A stretch of 7,037 nucleotides of DNA, taken from Lachnospiraceae bacterium. Its GTDB lineage: Bacteria > Bacillota > Clostridia > Lachnospirales > Lachnospiraceae. This document shows positions 5,631 to 7,037 of this stretch, piece after piece. The notes under the pieces are model-generated. The model saw nothing but the letters and a program-made list of their open reading frames with translations. It did not search any database and was not told the DNA's origin. Each line of letters opens with the position of its first letter. The first letter of the stretch is position 1. The position numbers and the translations under genes were made by a program. The DNA lies in NCBI GenBank assembly GCA_003520105.1, contig DOVL01000052.1, positions 1-7,037 of the forward strand, in the 5' to 3' direction.

Positions 5631-6917
5631 ATGAAAGCATACGCCGAGATGACAAAAGAAGAACTTAGCGCTGAGCTCGAAAGCCTTAAGAAGGAATATC
5701 ATAAATTCCAGGATATGGATCTTAAGCTTGATATGAGCCGTGGTAAGCCGTGCAAGGAGCAGCTTGATATTTCAATGGGAATGATGGATGCTCTTAATTC
5801 GCAGGCTGATCTTACCTGTGAGGATGGAACAGATTGCAGAAATTATGGTGTTCTTACCGGTATTCAGGAAGCTAAGGTTCTTATCGGCGACATGATGGAA
5901 AACAATCCTGATAATATAATCATTTATGGCAATTCATCGCTGAATGTCATGTATGATACTGTTTCAAGAGCTATGACTCACGGCATCCTCGGAAATACAC
6001 CTTGGTGTAAGCTCGACAAGGTTAAATTCCTTTGCCCTGTTCCGGGTTATGACAGACATTTTGCAATTACCGAGTATTTCGGTATCGAGATGATCCCTGT
6101 TCCTATGAGTGCTGACGGACCTGATATGGACATGGTTGAGAAGCTTGTTTCTGAAGATGATTCTATCAAAGGTATCTGGTGCGTTCCGAAGTATTCAAAC
6201 CCACAGGGATATTCATATTCCGATGAGACAGTAAGAAGATTTGCGAGACTTAAGCCTGCAGCAAAGGATTTCAGAATATTCTGGGATAATGCTTATGGTA
6301 TTCATCATCTCTACGATGACGATCAGGATTATCTGATCGAGATCCTTGCAGAGTGTAAGAGAGCAGGAAATCCTGACCTTGTATATAAGTTTGCTTCTAC
6401 ATCTAAGATCACATTCCCAGGAAGCGGTATCGCAGCACTTGCTACATCACCTAATAACCTTGAGGATATTATGAAGCAGATGAAGAACCAGACCATCGGT
6501 CATGACAAGGTTAATCAGCTCAGACATGTCAGATTCTTCAAGGATATCCACGGAATGACAGAGCATATGAAGAAGCATGCCGATATTATCAGACCTAAGT
6601 TTGAAGCTGTACTTGATGCACTCGAGAAAAATCTTGCAGGTCTCGGAGTCGGTGAATGGACCAAGCCAAAGGGAGGATATTTCATCAGCTTTGATGCACT
6701 TCCTAACTGTGCTAAGAATATTGTAAAAATGGCTAAGAAGGCCGGCGTTACTATGACGGGCGCAGGAGCAACATGGCCATATGGCAAGGATCCGGAGGAC
6801 AAGAACATAAGAATCGCTCCTACATATCCAACTCTTGAGGATCTTAAGACTGCCGCCGAGCTCTTTACTTTATGTGTAAGATTAGTCAGTGCAGAGAAGC
6901 TTCTTGCTGAGAAGTAA
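5631..6917 (+). CDS. PLP-dependent aspartate-type aminotransferase (Asp_aminotransf family, fold type I)
   Basis: The enzyme is predicted to move an amino group between an amino acid, probably aspartate or glutamate, and a 2-oxo acid in the cytoplasm, using pyridoxal 5'-phosphate. The 428-residue product matches the family described as aspartate aminotransferase type Ic (PF12897), whose members are about this long and differ clearly from AspC-type enzymes. Visible motifs are SRGKPCKEQLD (36-46), YGNSSLNVMYD (99-109), FLCPVPGYDRHF (133-144), PKYSNPQG (186-193), WDNAY (218-222; D219 should contact the PLP ring nitrogen and Y222 its oxygen), STSKITFPGSG (256-266; K259 is the expected Schiff-base lysine) and NIRIAPTYP (392-400; R394 should bind the substrate carboxylate). 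The start is supported by AGAGGAG at 5617-5623, seven bases before ATG. The gene has its own promoter and terminator and appears monocistronic. Family and fold are secure; the substrate is inferred. Confidence 0.92.
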   Translation: MKAYAEMTKEELSAELESLKKEYHKFQDMDLKLDMSRGKPCKEQLDISMGMMDALNSQADLTCEDGTDCRNYGVLTGIQEAKVLIGDMMENNPDNIIIYGNSSLNVMYDTVSRAMTHGILGNTPWCKLDKVKFLCPVPGYDRHFAITEYFGIEMIPVPMSADGPDMDMVEKLVSEDDSIKGIWCVPKYSNPQGYSYSDETVRRFARLKPAAKDFRIFWDNAYGIHHLYDDDQDYLIEILAECKRAGNPDLVYKFASTSKITFPGSGIAALATSPNNLEDIMKQMKNQTIGHDKVNQLRHVRFFKDIHGMTEHMKKHADIIRPKFEAVLDALEKNLAGLGVGEWTKPKGGYFISFDALPNCAKNIVKMAKKAGVTMTGAGATWPYGKDPEDKNIRIAPTYPTLEDLKTAAELFTLCVRLVSAEKLLAEK

Positions 6918-6932
6918 ATATTAAATATCATG

Positions 6933-6965
6933 GCTGCCATGGGAATATCCTGTGGCAGCTTTTTT
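6933..6965 (+). terminator. Intrinsic terminator of the aminotransferase gene
   Basis: GCTGCCA (6933-6939) pairs with TGGCAGC (6953-6959). The stem extends inward through two G-U pairs and three Watson-Crick pairs to a three-base loop, and is followed at once by six T (6960-6965). It lies 15 bases after the stop codon, the standard place and form for a rho-independent terminator. Confidence 0.93.
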
Positions 6966-6996
6966 ATTCTGTATGAAAAGTTTAGCTGCTTATAAT

Positions 6997-7005
6997 TGTT
7001 ATAAT
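6997..7005 (+). promoter_or_regulatory. Candidate extended -10 promoter for a gene beyond the window
   Basis: TGTTATAAT fits TGnTATAAT exactly, with TATAAT at 7000-7005. A second TATAAT is at 6991-6996. No good -35 box is seen at the usual distance (AAAGTT at 6977-6982 for a 17-base spacer). It follows the terminator directly, and no gene begins before the window ends, so its target cannot be seen. Confidence 0.35.
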
Positions 7006-7037
7006 AAACAGTAAATGCAACAAATACAAGCTTTTTT

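Noticed and set aside
6515..6940. A 141-codon open frame on the - strand inside the aminotransferase gene
   Set aside because: It lies opposite conserved aminotransferase coding sequence, crosses the terminator side of the gene, has no ribosome-binding site I could see and resembles no known family. It is a by-product of codon bias.
6980..7009. Inverted repeat GTTTA...TTATAA-TTG-TTATAA-TAAAC as a second terminator or operator
   Set aside because: It is almost wholly A-T, has an unpaired five-base bulge on one side and no T-run following it. It mostly reflects the two overlapping TATAAT-like boxes there.
1..7037. Mobile element, prophage, CRISPR array, toxin-antitoxin or defence system
   Set aside because: No transposase, integrase, regular spacer-repeat array, small paired genes or nuclease/ATPase defence genes are present. 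All large open frames are accounted for by housekeeping enzymes, one coiled-coil protein and one cellulase.

Overview
The window looks like a chromosomal segment of a Gram-positive, low-GC anaerobe, most likely a plant-fibre-degrading member of the Lachnospiraceae (Butyrivibrio-like). Three things point that way: the housekeeping order recG - rsmD - coaD - coiled-coil protein - tmcAL is a Firmicutes/Clostridia arrangement; the GH5 cellulase closely resembles those of rumen and gut Lachnospiraceae; and the ribosome-binding sites are strong, purine-rich GGAGG-type sites. The genus is an inference from remembered family resemblance, not from a search.

Layout. Bases 1-192 are the 3' end of recG. 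A 598-residue, membrane-anchored, CBM2-plus-GH5 beta-1,4-glucanase follows at 262-2058. Then comes a tight + strand cluster with its own consensus promoter: rsmD (2159-2710), coaD (2713-3201) and a coiled-coil protein with a very acidic tail (3220-4020). A strong hairpin at 4052-4089 separates this cluster from the convergent tmcAL gene (4103-5299, - strand). A 331-base AT-rich divergent intergenic region (5300-5630) carries promoter candidates for both flanking genes and a cluster of ATAGT repeats. A PLP-dependent aspartate-type aminotransferase (5631-6917) is followed by an intrinsic terminator (6933-6965). The last 70 bases are non-coding and may hold a promoter for a gene beyond the window.

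How the genes relate. recG (fork repair), rsmD (16S rRNA methylation), coaD (coenzyme A synthesis) and tmcAL (tRNA-Met acetylcytidine) are core genes that share a neighbourhood rather than a pathway. The cellulase is the foreign-looking member: a lineage-specific carbohydrate enzyme set between recG and rsmD, which are commonly neighbours in Firmicutes. The aminotransferase appears to be a free-standing transcription unit.

I found no CRISPR array, transposase, integrase, tRNA, rRNA, toxin-antitoxin pair or phage-defence gene. I see no convincing new multi-gene system. The points most worth following are the position and membrane topology of the cellulase, the helically spaced ATAGT repeats in the aminotransferase leader, and the uncharacterised coiled-coil protein.
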